Below, piece by piece: positions 42,129-48,836 of a stretch of 48,836 nucleotides of DNA. This DNA comes from JAOPZW01 sp036379935 (lineage in GTDB: Bacteria; Actinomycetota; Thermoleophilia; Solirubrobacterales; Solirubrobacteraceae): positions 1 to 48,836 of the forward strand of contig DASVFT010000158.1 of NCBI GenBank assembly GCA_036379935.1. Direction: 5' to 3'. Within the stretch, counting starts at the first letter, position 1. Each line of letters begins with the position of its first letter. The position numbers were made by a program, and so were the translations under genes. The notes below the pieces were generated by a model that saw only the letters and a list, made by a program, of their open reading frames with translations, ran no database searches and was not told the DNA's origin.

Positions 42129-43129
42129 GCCACCACCTCCATGCCGACCCTGTCCTCCTCGGAGACCTCGAGCGGGTTCTCGACGGCGAGGACGCCGTTC
42201 ATCGCGGCGATGGCGACCGCGAGCTGGTCGAGGTCGGGCTCGCGCGTGGTCAGCTTCTGGAGCTGGAGCCCGGGCCACATGACCGCGCGGACCCACCGCC
42301 GGCGGCGGTTGCGTCCCGCGAACTTGATGATCTCGAACGAGATGCCGGCGATGAGCGGAACGCCCACGATGCGCGTGAGGACGAGCAGGTACCAGGCCGG
42401 CAGGCCGATCGGGGCGAAGACGAAGATCGCCACGATCATCACGATGAGGAGGAAGCTCGTGCCGCAGCGCGGGTGCAGGCGGCTGAAGCGCTGCGCGTGC
42501 TCCGGCGTCAGCTCGAGCCCCGCCTCGTAGCAGGAGATCGTCTTGTGCTCGGCCCCGTGGTACTGAAAGACGCGCCGCAGGTCGCGCAGGCGCGAGAGCA
42601 GCAGCAGGTAGCCGAGGAAGATCGCGGTGCGGACGATGCCCTCGACGAGCCAGAACAACAACGACGAGCTCAACTGGTCCTTGATCAGGCTCGTGAGGCC
42701 GACCGGAACGACGAAGAACAGCCCGATCGCGAGCGCCACCGCGACGAGCACGGTGACGGCCCACATGCCGCCCGAGATCTCCTCCTCGTCCTCGGGGAGC
42801 TGCGCGTTGGCCGACAGGCCGAGCGCCTTGAACCCGATGACCAGCGACTCGCCCAGGGCCACCACGCCGCGGACGATCGGCAGGCGCAGCAGGCGGTGCT
42901 TCTTGAGGATCGAGGTGAGCGGGAACGACTTGACCTCGATCTCGCCGTGGGCGCCGCGCTCGGGATCGACGCCCTTCTCCGACAGCTCCTCGGGCAGCGC
43001 CTTGCGGACGGCCACCGCCCACGTCGACACCCCGCGCATCATCACGCCCTCGAGCACGGCCTGACCCCCGACGGGGGCGTCGCGTTGAGCGATGAGTGCC
43101 CCGTCAGGGAGCCGCTGGGTGTCTGCCAT
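42125..43129 (-). CDS. DUF1385 family membrane protein
   Basis: A 334-residue protein; ATG 43129 has AGGAG 4-5 nt upstream. DUF1385 signatures are VGGQAVLEGVMMRGVSTWAV at the N-terminus, LPIVRGVVALGESLVIGFKA, and YHGAEHKTISCYEAG, LHPRCGTSFLLIV and ISFEIIKFAGRN. About four membrane helices are visible (AVTVLVAVALAIGLFFVVPV and LLIVMIVAIFVFAPIGLPAW among them). Function is unestablished; the family is often found beside rpmE and prfA in Gram-positive bacteria, as here. It is coupled to prfA by a GTGA overlap. Confidence 0.92.
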   Translation of the reverse strand: MADTQRLPDGALIAQRDAPVGGQAVLEGVMMRGVSTWAVAVRKALPEELSEKGVDPERGAHGEIEVKSFPLTSILKKHRLLRLPIVRGVVALGESLVIGFKALGLSANAQLPEDEEEISGGMWAVTVLVAVALAIGLFFVVPVGLTSLIKDQLSSSLLFWLVEGIVRTAIFLGYLLLLSRLRDLRRVFQYHGAEHKTISCYEAGLELTPEHAQRFSRLHPRCGTSFLLIVMIVAIFVFAPIGLPAWYLLVLTRIVGVPLIAGISFEIIKFAGRNRRRRWVRAVMWPGLQLQKLTTREPDLDQLAVAIAAMNGVLAVENPLEVSEEDRVGMEVVA

Positions 43130-43136
43130 TCCGCTC

Positions 43137-43349
43137 CTAGGAGCGGGCGCCGCGCTTGGCGGCCCGGCGCTTGAAGCGCTCGACGCGACCACCGGTGTCG
43201 ACGAGCTTCTGCCGGCCCGTGTAGAACGGGTGGCAGTTGGAGCAGATCTCGACGTGGATCTCGGGCTGGGTCGAGCGCGTCGTGAACTCGTTGCCGCACG
43301 TGCAGCGCACGTGGGCCTCGACGTACTCAGGATGGATTGCGGTCTTCAT
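43137..43349 (-). CDS. rpmE: 50S ribosomal protein L31 (zinc-binding type)
   Basis: A 70-residue L31: MKTAIHPEYVEAHVRCTCGN then CSNCHPFYTGRQKLVDTGGR. Both cysteine pairs (CTCG and CSNC) needed for zinc binding are present, so this is the C+ form, which many actinobacteria pair with a zinc-independent copy elsewhere. It ends with the basic KRRAAKRGARS. The gene heads the DUF1385-prfA-prmC-sua5 block, 7 nt before DUF1385. Zinc storage in L31 could be connected with the CDF exporter gene, but no regulator is visible here. Confidence 0.97.
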   Translation of the reverse strand: MKTAIHPEYVEAHVRCTCGNEFTTRSTQPEIHVEICSNCHPFYTGRQKLVDTGGRVERFKRRAAKRGARS

Positions 43350-43383
43350 AGCTCGAGTTGAGTCTAGCTGGCGCCCGGGATCA

Positions 43384-44133
43384 TTACGACGCGAACGGAC
43401 ACGGGCGGGTCACGATGTTGTCCCCCTCCGTGACCTCGTCGACCTCTCCTCTGGCGTCGAGCGTGAAGCGCACGCTCGAGCCCGGCAGGCAGCGCGGCGC
43501 GACGAAGGTCACGGTGCGCCGGGCGCCGGCGGCGAGGCCGTCGGCGACGCGCTGGGCGGGCTGGTCGGGACCCGCCACGCTGAGCAGGACGTCGAACGCG
43601 CCCGCCGCCGTGCGGCCGTCGTTGGAGAGCGCAAGGCTGTAGGTCGCTTGGTCGGGCAGCGGGCCGGCCGTGGCGGTGAGCGGGCCGGCGCGGAGGTCCG
43701 GACGCTGGTCGGGCTGCTTGCAGATCGGCGTCTCGCGCCTGGCCGAGCGCAGCAGCGTCCCGCCCCTGCCGTACCAGCGGAAGTGCACGACGGCCTTGTA
43801 GGCGCCGGGCGCCGTGAGCGCCTGCACGCGCTGCGTGAAGACGAAGCCCGCCGACCGCCCAGGCGCGGACTTCTTCCACACGCCGAGCCCGGGGACCCTG
43901 ACGGCGGCGAAGTCCGGCGCGAGGCCGGGTCGTGCGAGCAGGTCGAAGCGGATCCACATGCGCCGCGTGCCCTTGATCGAGGGCATCGAGGCGGTGAACA
44001 CGACCGCGCGGTCGGCGGCCTGCGGGCCGGAGACGCACGAGGCGACCTTGGCCCGCAGCGGGGGCGCCTGCGCCTGCGCGACGCTCGCCACAGCGAGGGC
44101 GCTGAGAACGGCGATGAGCAAGGCACGACGCAT
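43384..44133 (-). CDS. Secreted CARDB-like domain protein
   Basis: A 249-residue protein with an N-terminal signal peptide (MRRALLIAVLSALAVASVAQ then AQA). The mature part is beta-rich; the C-terminal half (ATYSLALSNDGRTAAGAFDV, VTFVAPRCLPGSSVRFTLDA, VDEVTEGDNIVTRPC) has the pattern of CARDB/immunoglobulin-like adhesion domains, with WDV/E-x-x-E-x-D-N as the typical end. Four cysteines (CVSG, CKQP, CLPG, CPFAS) may form disulfides. ATG 44133 is chosen because it starts the signal peptide; the frame is open further upstream. Role unknown; it stands alone between the ETF operon and rpmE. Confidence 0.75.
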   Translation of the reverse strand: MRRALLIAVLSALAVASVAQAQAPPLRAKVASCVSGPQAADRAVVFTASMPSIKGTRRMWIRFDLLARPGLAPDFAAVRVPGLGVWKKSAPGRSAGFVFTQRVQALTAPGAYKAVVHFRWYGRGGTLLRSARRETPICKQPDQRPDLRAGPLTATAGPLPDQATYSLALSNDGRTAAGAFDVLLSVAGPDQPAQRVADGLAAGARRTVTFVAPRCLPGSSVRFTLDARGEVDEVTEGDNIVTRPCPFAS

Positions 44134-44194
44134 GGCCCCCCATGAACAGCAGCGCATCCCACTTGTTGCGGACTACCGGTCAGGTCGGCAAGGT

Positions 44195-45901
44195 TCACGT
44201 CACCTGGTACATAGGGCCGTCGCCGCCCTCTGGCGGGGTCAGGCGACCGCCCTTGCCCGTGATCGCGCCGCACTGCACGCAGTTGGTGTAGTTGACCGTC
44301 ACCTTGACGTTGCCCTCGGCGGGGGCGTCGTCGGGGATCTCGTACACGGCGGCCGGGCACATCCACGCCCACGCCTCGGCCACCTCGCGCGGGACGTGCT
44401 CGCGCACCCGGATGTGGTTGGGGGCGTCGTCGCGGGTGGCGTTCCCGGTGATGTAGACGCTCGAGAGCTTGTCGAAGACGTACGTGCCGTCGGGCTTGGG
44501 GTAGCCGGTCTTCTTGTCGCCGATCCGGACCGGCGACTCGGCGTCGCGGTGGTTGCTCCAGCGCCCGCCCGGAAAGCGGCCCTTGGTGATGACCATCGCG
44601 TTGGTGATGGCGCCACCGGCGAAGAAGCCCTTGCCGAAGGGCTGCTTCATGTTGCGCGACCGGTAGAGCTCGGTGCCGATGACCGAGTCCTCGACGCGCT
44701 GGTCGTAGGCCGAGAAGTCGGTCGAGCCGCGCCTGAGCGCCTCGAAGATCGTCTCCGCGGCCAGGATCCCCGCATGGATGGCGTAGTGGATGCCCTTGAG
44801 GATCGGCACGTTGACCATCCCCGCCCCGTCCCCGCAGATGACCATGCCCGGCGCCGACGGCTTGGGCATGGCCCAGTAGCCGCCTTCCGGGATGGCCTTG
44901 GCGCCCCAGGCGACGCGCTCGCCGCCCTCGAGGATCCCGCGCACGAGCTTGGACGTCTTGAACTGCTGCAACAGGTCGTGGCCCGAGACCGTCGCGTCGG
45001 TGTGGTCCAGCCCGATCACGAAGCCGATCGACACGCGGTCCTGACCCATGGGGTAGATCCACGAGCCGCCGAACTCCTTGTGCTTGGCCCCGTACCGAAG
45101 GGGCCAGCCCAGCGTGTGGATCACGCGATCGAGCTTGCGCGGGACCTTCCACACCTCCTTGACGCCCAGCGCCCACACCTGCGGCTCGCGGTCGGCGGCG
45201 AGGTCGTACTCGCGTATGGCGGCACCGGTCAGGTGGCCCCACGTGCCCTCGGCCAGGACGGTGGCCCGCGCCACCACGTCGGAGCCGGGCTCGAAGTTGC
45301 CCAGCGGCTCGCCGTCGCGGCCGCGCCCCTTGTCGCCCGAGCGGATGCCGCGCACGACGCCGTCCTCGACCAGCAGCTGCGAGGCGGCCGTCTCCGTGAG
45401 GATGTAGGCGCCCGCCTCTTCGGCCTTCTCGGCCAGCCAGCGCGAGAGCTCGGCCACCGAGACGACGTGGTTGCCGTGGTTGCGAAACGGCGGCGGCGTG
45501 GGCTTGAGCGGCAGCGCGCGCTTGGGGCTCAGCATCCAGTAGACGGAGTCCCTGTCGACCTGGCCGTAGGTCGGCCACTCGCCGGGCTCCATGTCGGGGA
45601 AGAGCTCCCGCAGCCCCGACGGGCGCATCATCGCGCCCGAGAGGTTGTGCGCGCCGCAGACCTTGCCCTTCTCGATGACCGCCACCGGCACCTCGCCGAG
45701 GCGCTCGGTGAGGTCGGGCCCACCCACCCGCTCGTCGGCCAGGAGCTGCAGGAGGCGGTTCGCGCACGCCAGGCCGGCGGGGCCGCCCCCGACGATGGCG
45801 ACGCCGACCTCGATGCGGTCGTCCTCCGCGTCGAGCTTGCGCTTGACGAACTCCCGCTGGGGGTCGACCTCGGGCGGGAACTGCGCGGGGGCGACCGCCA
45901 T
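44195..45901 (-). CDS. Electron transfer flavoprotein:quinone oxidoreductase with modified iron-sulfur site
   Basis: A 568-residue ETF-QO. N-terminal FAD loop: EVGVAIVGGGPAGLACANRL; further GKVCGAHNLSGAMMRP, VLAEGTWGHLTG, GGSWIYPMGQDRVSIGFVIG, VICGDGAGMVNVPILKGIHY and the C-terminal ferredoxin-like part with NYTNCVQCGAITGKGG and PPEGGDGPMY. It passes electrons from reduced ETF to the quinone pool at the membrane. Of the four cysteines expected for the 4Fe-4S cluster, Cys515, Cys541 and Cys544 are present but the position of the fourth (547) is Ile. ATG 45901 shares a base with the etfA stop. Confidence 0.92.
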   Translation of the reverse strand: MAVAPAQFPPEVDPQREFVKRKLDAEDDRIEVGVAIVGGGPAGLACANRLLQLLADERVGGPDLTERLGEVPVAVIEKGKVCGAHNLSGAMMRPSGLRELFPDMEPGEWPTYGQVDRDSVYWMLSPKRALPLKPTPPPFRNHGNHVVSVAELSRWLAEKAEEAGAYILTETAASQLLVEDGVVRGIRSGDKGRGRDGEPLGNFEPGSDVVARATVLAEGTWGHLTGAAIREYDLAADREPQVWALGVKEVWKVPRKLDRVIHTLGWPLRYGAKHKEFGGSWIYPMGQDRVSIGFVIGLDHTDATVSGHDLLQQFKTSKLVRGILEGGERVAWGAKAIPEGGYWAMPKPSAPGMVICGDGAGMVNVPILKGIHYAIHAGILAAETIFEALRRGSTDFSAYDQRVEDSVIGTELYRSRNMKQPFGKGFFAGGAITNAMVITKGRFPGGRWSNHRDAESPVRIGDKKTGYPKPDGTYVFDKLSSVYITGNATRDDAPNHIRVREHVPREVAEAWAWMCPAAVYEIPDDAPAEGNVKVTVNYTNCVQCGAITGKGGRLTPPEGGDGPMYQVT

Positions 45902-46884
45902 CAGCCGCCCTTCTTGGCTCTGATCGCCTCGGTGAGCTTGGGCACGATCTTGTTGAGGTCTCCCACCACGCCGAGGTCGGAGAACTCGAAGATCGGGGCG
46001 TTGGCGTCCTTGTTGATGGCCACGATGTTCTCGGAGGACTGCATGCCGACCTTGTGCTGGATGGCCCCGGAGATGCCGGCGGCCAGGTAGAGCTTGGGCG
46101 CCACCGTCTTGCCCGTCTGCCCGATCTGGGCCGCGTACGGGTACCAGCCGGCGTCGACCACCGCGCGGGTGGCGGCCACCGCGCTGTTGGCGCCGAAGGC
46201 GTTGGCCAGCTGCTCGACGAGCTCGAAGCCCTCGGCCTTGCCCAGGCCGCGCCCGCCGGCCACGAGCACGTCGGCGCCCTCGATGTCGACATCGGCGCCG
46301 CGCTGCTCGCCGCGCTGGATCATCGTCGCCTGCTGAGCCTGCGGCGAGAGCTCGACCTCGACGTCCTCGACGGCCGCCGCGCCGGCGTCGGAGTCCTTCG
46401 CCTCGAAGGCGTTGAGCCGGCCGATGATGATCCCCACCTCGGAGCGGAACTCGATCTCCGAGATGGCGGAGTCGCCGAGGATCGGACGCTCGGCCACGAG
46501 CTTCCCGTCCTCGGCGCGCACCGCGGTGACCTCCATCGCCACCCCGGCGCCGAGGCGCGCGGCGAGCCCGGCGCCGACCTCGAAGCCGAGCAGCCCGCCG
46601 CCGAAGAGCGCGTAGCCGTGCCCGTCGTCGGCGATGACCTTGGCCATGGCGTCGACGACCGGCTGGGCCAGCCCCTCGGGCGCGCGGGCGCGGTAGACCT
46701 TGCTCGCGCCGTGAGCGCCGAGCGAGCCCGCCAGCTCGTCGGTCAGGTCGTCGCCACCGACCACGATCGCGTGGCACTCCCCGCCCAGCTCCGTCGCCAG
46801 CCGCGCGCCCTCGGACACGGCGCCGAGCGAGTTCTTGTTGATGGCGCCCTCGTAGTGCAGGGCGTAGACCAGGATGTCGGGCAC
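45901..46884 (-). CDS. etfA: Electron transfer flavoprotein alpha subunit
   Basis: A 327-residue FAD-carrying ETF subunit from GTG 46884, sharing one base with the etfB stop (TAGTG). The C-terminal FAD-binding domain is typical: DVLVAGGRGLGKAEGFELVE, AATRAVVDAGWYPYAAQIGQ, TGKTVAPKLYLAAGISGAIQ and VAINKDANAPIFEFSDLGVV. N-terminal domain I (DILVYALHYEGAINKNSL) pairs with EtfB. ETF collects electrons from acyl-CoA and other dehydrogenases and hands them to ETF-QO, encoded next. No acyl-CoA dehydrogenase gene is in the window. Confidence 0.97.
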   Translation of the reverse strand: MPDILVYALHYEGAINKNSLGAVSEGARLATELGGECHAIVVGGDDLTDELAGSLGAHGASKVYRARAPEGLAQPVVDAMAKVIADDGHGYALFGGGLLGFEVGAGLAARLGAGVAMEVTAVRAEDGKLVAERPILGDSAISEIEFRSEVGIIIGRLNAFEAKDSDAGAAAVEDVEVELSPQAQQATMIQRGEQRGADVDIEGADVLVAGGRGLGKAEGFELVEQLANAFGANSAVAATRAVVDAGWYPYAAQIGQTGKTVAPKLYLAAGISGAIQHKVGMQSSENIVAINKDANAPIFEFSDLGVVGDLNKIVPKLTEAIRAKKGG

Positions 46885-47675
46885 TAGATCAGCTTCCTCT
46901 CGTCCAGCCACGCGACGATCTTGTCGACCGTCTCGTTCGTGTCCTCGTCCTCGATGATCGTCCCGGCCGCCTTCTGCGGCGGGGCCTTGGAGGCCGTCCA
47001 GTGCGCGGCGGAGTGCTCGCCTCCGACCCGCGACGCGTCGATGTCGGCGTCGGCGATGGCGACGGTGTCGAGCTGCTTCTTCTTCGCGCCCATGATCGCC
47101 TTCAGCGACGGGTAGCGCGGCTCGTTGATGGCGTCGCCGACCGAGATGACGGCCGGGAGCCTGACCTCGACGGTGTCGTAGCCGTACTCGGCCTGGCGCT
47201 CGCAGCGCAGCTTCTCCGGGTCCACGTCCATCTTGATGACCTGCGTGAGCGACGGCATCTGCAGGTGCTCGGCTACGACGGCCCCGATCGTGTAGCACTC
47301 GCCGTCGTCGGACTGCTGGCCCAGCAGCACGAGGTCAGGGCTCTCGCGCTTGAGCGTCTGGGCCAGGGCGTAGCCGGTGGCGGCCACGTCGGAGCCGGCC
47401 AGCGCCTCGTCGGTCAGGTGCACGGAGCGGTCGGCGCCCAGCGAGACGGCCTTGTGCAGCGCGCGCACCGCCGACTCGGGTCCCATGGTCACGGCCACGA
47501 TCTCCTCCACCTCGACGGCGCCGCCCTCCTTGATCTGCATGGCGGCCTCGATGGCGTGGGTGTCGTACGGGTTGAGGTTCTTCTCCCCGCTGCGGTCCAT
47601 GCGCCCCGTCGACGGATCGATCCGCTTCTGGACGGCGGCGTCTGGCACCTCTTTGACGAGGACACAGATCTTCAC
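46884..47675 (-). CDS. etfB: Electron transfer flavoprotein beta subunit
   Basis: A 263-residue ETF beta subunit, MKICVLVKEVPDAAVQKRID at the start. GTG 47675 has a perfect AGGAGG 7 nt upstream. Typical parts are NPYDTHAIEAAMQIKEGG, VTMGPESAVRALHKAVSLGA, DRSVHLTDEALAGSDVAATG, the AMP-binding LVLLGQQSDDGECYTIGAVV and LPAVISVGDAINEPRYPSL. It starts the etfB-etfA-etfQO operon, all overlapping by one base. A palindrome and a GAACGTTC sequence lie upstream. Confidence 0.97.
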   Translation of the reverse strand: MKICVLVKEVPDAAVQKRIDPSTGRMDRSGEKNLNPYDTHAIEAAMQIKEGGAVEVEEIVAVTMGPESAVRALHKAVSLGADRSVHLTDEALAGSDVAATGYALAQTLKRESPDLVLLGQQSDDGECYTIGAVVAEHLQMPSLTQVIKMDVDPEKLRCERQAEYGYDTVEVRLPAVISVGDAINEPRYPSLKAIMGAKKKQLDTVAIADADIDASRVGGEHSAAHWTASKAPPQKAAGTIIEDEDTNETVDKIVAWLDERKLI

Positions 47676-47713
47676 TTCACGGCCTCCTGTGGCAAACGAA
47701 CGTTCCTCATCCT

Positions 47714-47731
47714 ATTGACTGACGGGTCAAT
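47714..47731. promoter_or_regulatory. Palindromic operator candidate upstream of etfB
   Basis: ATTGAC and GTCAAT at 47714-47719 and 47726-47731 form a perfect 6-bp inverted repeat with a 6-nt spacer; the inner TGAC adds partial symmetry. It lies 39-56 nt upstream of GTG 47675, between the start and the B12-protein gene. A second 8-bp palindrome GAACGTTC is at 47698-47705. A TetR-family fatty-acid regulator binding here would be expected, but none is encoded nearby. Confidence 0.5.
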
Positions 47732-47812
47732 CGGTCGCCCGAAGCGGCGCGGGAGCGGTCGCCCGGCGCCCAAGCGGGAGCGGCCGCAGCGGCCCACGCG
47801 CGGCCGGCGCGG

Positions 47813-48238
47813 TCAGCTGCGCTCCCGCTCTCCGACAGCGCCCTGGATGAAGTCGATGATCTCCTGCGTCGGCGCCCCGGGCGTGAAGACCTCCGCCACG
47901 CCCAGCGACTTGAGCTCGGGGATGTCGTCCGCGGGGATGGTGCCCCCGACGGTGAGGAGCACGTCGTCGATGCCCTGCTCGCGCAGCAGCTCGACGATCC
48001 GCGGCACGAGCGTCATGTGGGCCCCGGAGAGGATCGAGAGGCCGACGGCGTCGGCGTCCTCCTGGATGACCGTCTCCACGATCTGCTCGGGCGTCTGGTG
48101 CAGGCCGGTGTAGATGACCTCCATGCCGGCGTCGCGCAGCGCGCGGGCGATGATCTTGGCCCCGCGGTCGTGGCCGTCCAGGCCGGGCTTGGCCACGACG
48201 ACGCGGATCTTGCGGGCCGTGGGTGCGGGCGACGCCAT
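47813..48238 (-). CDS. Stand-alone cobalamin (B12)-binding domain protein, methylmalonyl-CoA mutase small-part type
   Basis: A 141-residue protein. The B12 lower-ligand motif D-x-H-x-x-G is in VAKPGLDGHDRGAKIIARAL (about 18-27), followed by EVIYTGLHQTPEQIVETVIQ, GLSILSGAHMTLVPRIVELL and TVGGTIPADDIPELKSLGVA, the order of the C-terminal domain of methylmalonyl-CoA mutase. In some actinobacteria and archaea the mutase is split into a large catalytic protein and such a small partner. No large subunit is in the window. It may serve the same propionyl/branched-chain oxidation as the ETF system (inference). A -10-like TACAAT is 8 nt before the ATG. Confidence 0.92.
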   Translation of the reverse strand: MASPAPTARKIRVVVAKPGLDGHDRGAKIIARALRDAGMEVIYTGLHQTPEQIVETVIQEDADAVGLSILSGAHMTLVPRIVELLREQGIDDVLLTVGGTIPADDIPELKSLGVAEVFTPGAPTQEIIDFIQGAVGERERS

Positions 48239-48246
48239 GGCGCCGC

Positions 48247-48252
48247 ATTGTA
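48247..48252 (-). promoter_or_regulatory. -10 element of the B12-binding protein gene
   Basis: TACAAT on the minus strand (48252-48247) differs from TATAAT by one base and ends 8 nt before ATG 48238, the distance for a leaderless transcript. It sits in otherwise extremely GC-rich DNA. The -35 position falls in the neighbouring hairpin and has no recognisable match. Confidence 0.5.
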
Positions 48253-48262
48253 TGTGCGCCCC

Positions 48263-48287
48263 GCGCCGCCGCGCGGCGCGGCGGCGC
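48263..48287 (-). terminator. GC-only hairpin after the EAL gene
   Basis: GCGCCGCCGC and its complement GCGGCGGCGC at 48263-48272 and 48278-48287 form a perfect 10-bp stem with a 5-nt loop. It lies 15 nt after the EAL-protein stop and before the B12-protein promoter, the position of a terminator between two minus-strand genes. No U-tract is present. Confidence 0.5.
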
Positions 48288-48301
48288 GCCGACCACGGCA
48301 G

Positions 48302-48836
48302 TCAGGCGGGGAGGAAGATCGGCGCGCGGCGCACGGCGGGCCCGGCGCTGAGCAGGCGCTCGACGGGCACGAGCCCGGCGAAGCGGCCGTCGCGCAGGCA
48401 CGCCGCCACGGGGTCCAGGCGCGTGCCGAGCGGACGATCCAGCGCGCGGCGTGCGACGGCGGCGGCCTCCTCGTCCACCCCGGCGGAGAGCGGGATGCGG
48501 CGGATCCAGCCGCGGCCGTTGGGGATGGCCAGCCCGACCGGTCGCCCGTCGCGGTCGATGACCGCCACGACCTGGCCGCGAGCGCTGGCCGGCGGCTCGG
48601 CGCCGGCCGCGAGCAGCGCGGCGTCGATCACCGGTGCGGCACGATCCATGAGCATGCCGACGGGCTCCTCGACCGGGCGCCGCGTCACCGCCACGGCCGC
48701 GGGATGGGCGACGAGCGAGGGCACGGGACGCCCGAAGAGGTAGCCCTGGCCCAGGGGGACCGCGAGGCTCGCGAGCGTCTCGTGCTCGGCGTGGCGCTCG
48801 ATGCCGCCGGCCACGAGCGCCGCGTCGAGGCGCCCG
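48302..48836 (-). CDS. EAL-domain protein, C-terminal part (5' end beyond right edge)
   Basis: The gene enters from the right edge; only the last 177 or so residues are in the window. GRLDAALVAGGIERHAEHET, then LAVPLGQGYLFGRPVPSL, is the end of an EAL (cyclic-di-GMP phosphodiesterase-type) domain; the motif usually read AEGIE is AGGIE here, losing a Glu that takes part in the active site. After it a C-terminal region (VIDAALLAAGAEPPASARGQ, VVAVIDRDGRPVGLAI, RALDRPLGTRLDPVAACL, RDGRFAGLVPVERLL) looks like a CBS-related pair as in some multi-domain EAL proteins. The protein may bind rather than degrade c-di-GMP. Confidence 0.75.
   Translation of the reverse strand, partial: GRLDAALVAGGIERHAEHETLASLAVPLGQGYLFGRPVPSLVAHPAAVAVTRRPVEEPVGMLMDRAAPVIDAALLAAGAEPPASARGQVVAVIDRDGRPVGLAIPNGRGWIRRIPLSAGVDEEAAAVARRALDRPLGTRLDPVAACLRDGRFAGLVPVERLLSAGPAVRRAPIFLPA

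Overview
The window is very GC-rich DNA (by eye about 70% or more) with strong G/C preference at third codon positions, frequent GTG starts, many 1-4 nt stop/start overlaps, and -10-like hexamers sitting only 6-9 nt from start codons, which suggests leaderless transcripts. Gene content points to an actinobacterium: the rpmE-prfA-prmC-sua5-glyA-wecA-like block in the same orientation as the ATP synthase operon, a MerR gene beside S-adenosylhomocysteinase, an R2-like ligand-binding oxidase, LytR-CpsA-Psr (LCP) proteins and an Rv0121-type PPOX protein. A deep lineage such as Thermoleophilia is my best guess, but no rRNA is present and I cannot prove it.

Layout. 0-3.3 kb: the start of a comF gene running off the left edge (with a 42-bp tandem duplication), a CtaG-like membrane protein, a UDPGP-family UTP-glucose-1-phosphate uridylyltransferase coupled to a cupin, and a 63-residue zinc-ribbon protein. 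3.3-7.1 kb: a methyl-cycle cluster (MerR regulator, canonical ahcY, a divergent second S-adenosylhomocysteinase paralogue, DUF72). 7.1-16.3 kb: sugar-nucleotide and envelope genes (PGI/PMI, sugar nucleotidyltransferase, UDP-glucose dehydrogenase interrupted by a 457-residue LAGLIDADG intein, two tandem LCP proteins) and an M20 peptidase. 16.3-17.4 kb: a saccharopine-dehydrogenase-like reductase. 17.4-27.1 kb: an ATP synthase operon, in order two small membrane genes, atpB-E-F-H-A-G-D-C, with adenine deaminase and an SRPBCC protein closely following.

27.1-37.0 kb is an accessory block between the ATP synthase operon and its usual upstream neighbours: zinc efflux (CDF), PPOX, M56 peptidase/BlaI pair, two phosphoesterases plus a phosphoesterase fragment, a secreted glycosidase-like protein, a cupin preceded by an elaborate leader (22-codon ORF, two hairpins, a 61-residue small protein), an FAD oxidoreductase, R2lox and a TetR regulator with a palindromic operator. 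37.0-43.4 kb is the conserved translation/envelope block (wecA-like, glyA, sua5, prmC, prfA, DUF1385, rpmE). 43.4-48.8 kb: a secreted CARDB-like protein, the etfB-etfA-ETF:quinone oxidoreductase operon, a stand-alone B12-binding protein and the C-terminal part of an EAL-domain protein leaving the right edge.

The observations I rate highest are: the intein that splits the catalytic GGS/CFPKD motif of UDP-glucose dehydrogenase, so that the catalytic cysteine is also the +1 splicing nucleophile; the leader ORF plus Shine-Dalgarno-sequestering hairpin at 33.56-33.78 kb; the second S-adenosylhomocysteinase, in which the catalytic Lys and Asp are exchanged; and the ETF:quinone oxidoreductase lacking one expected iron-sulfur cysteine. 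All functional statements are from reading the sequence; no search was run.
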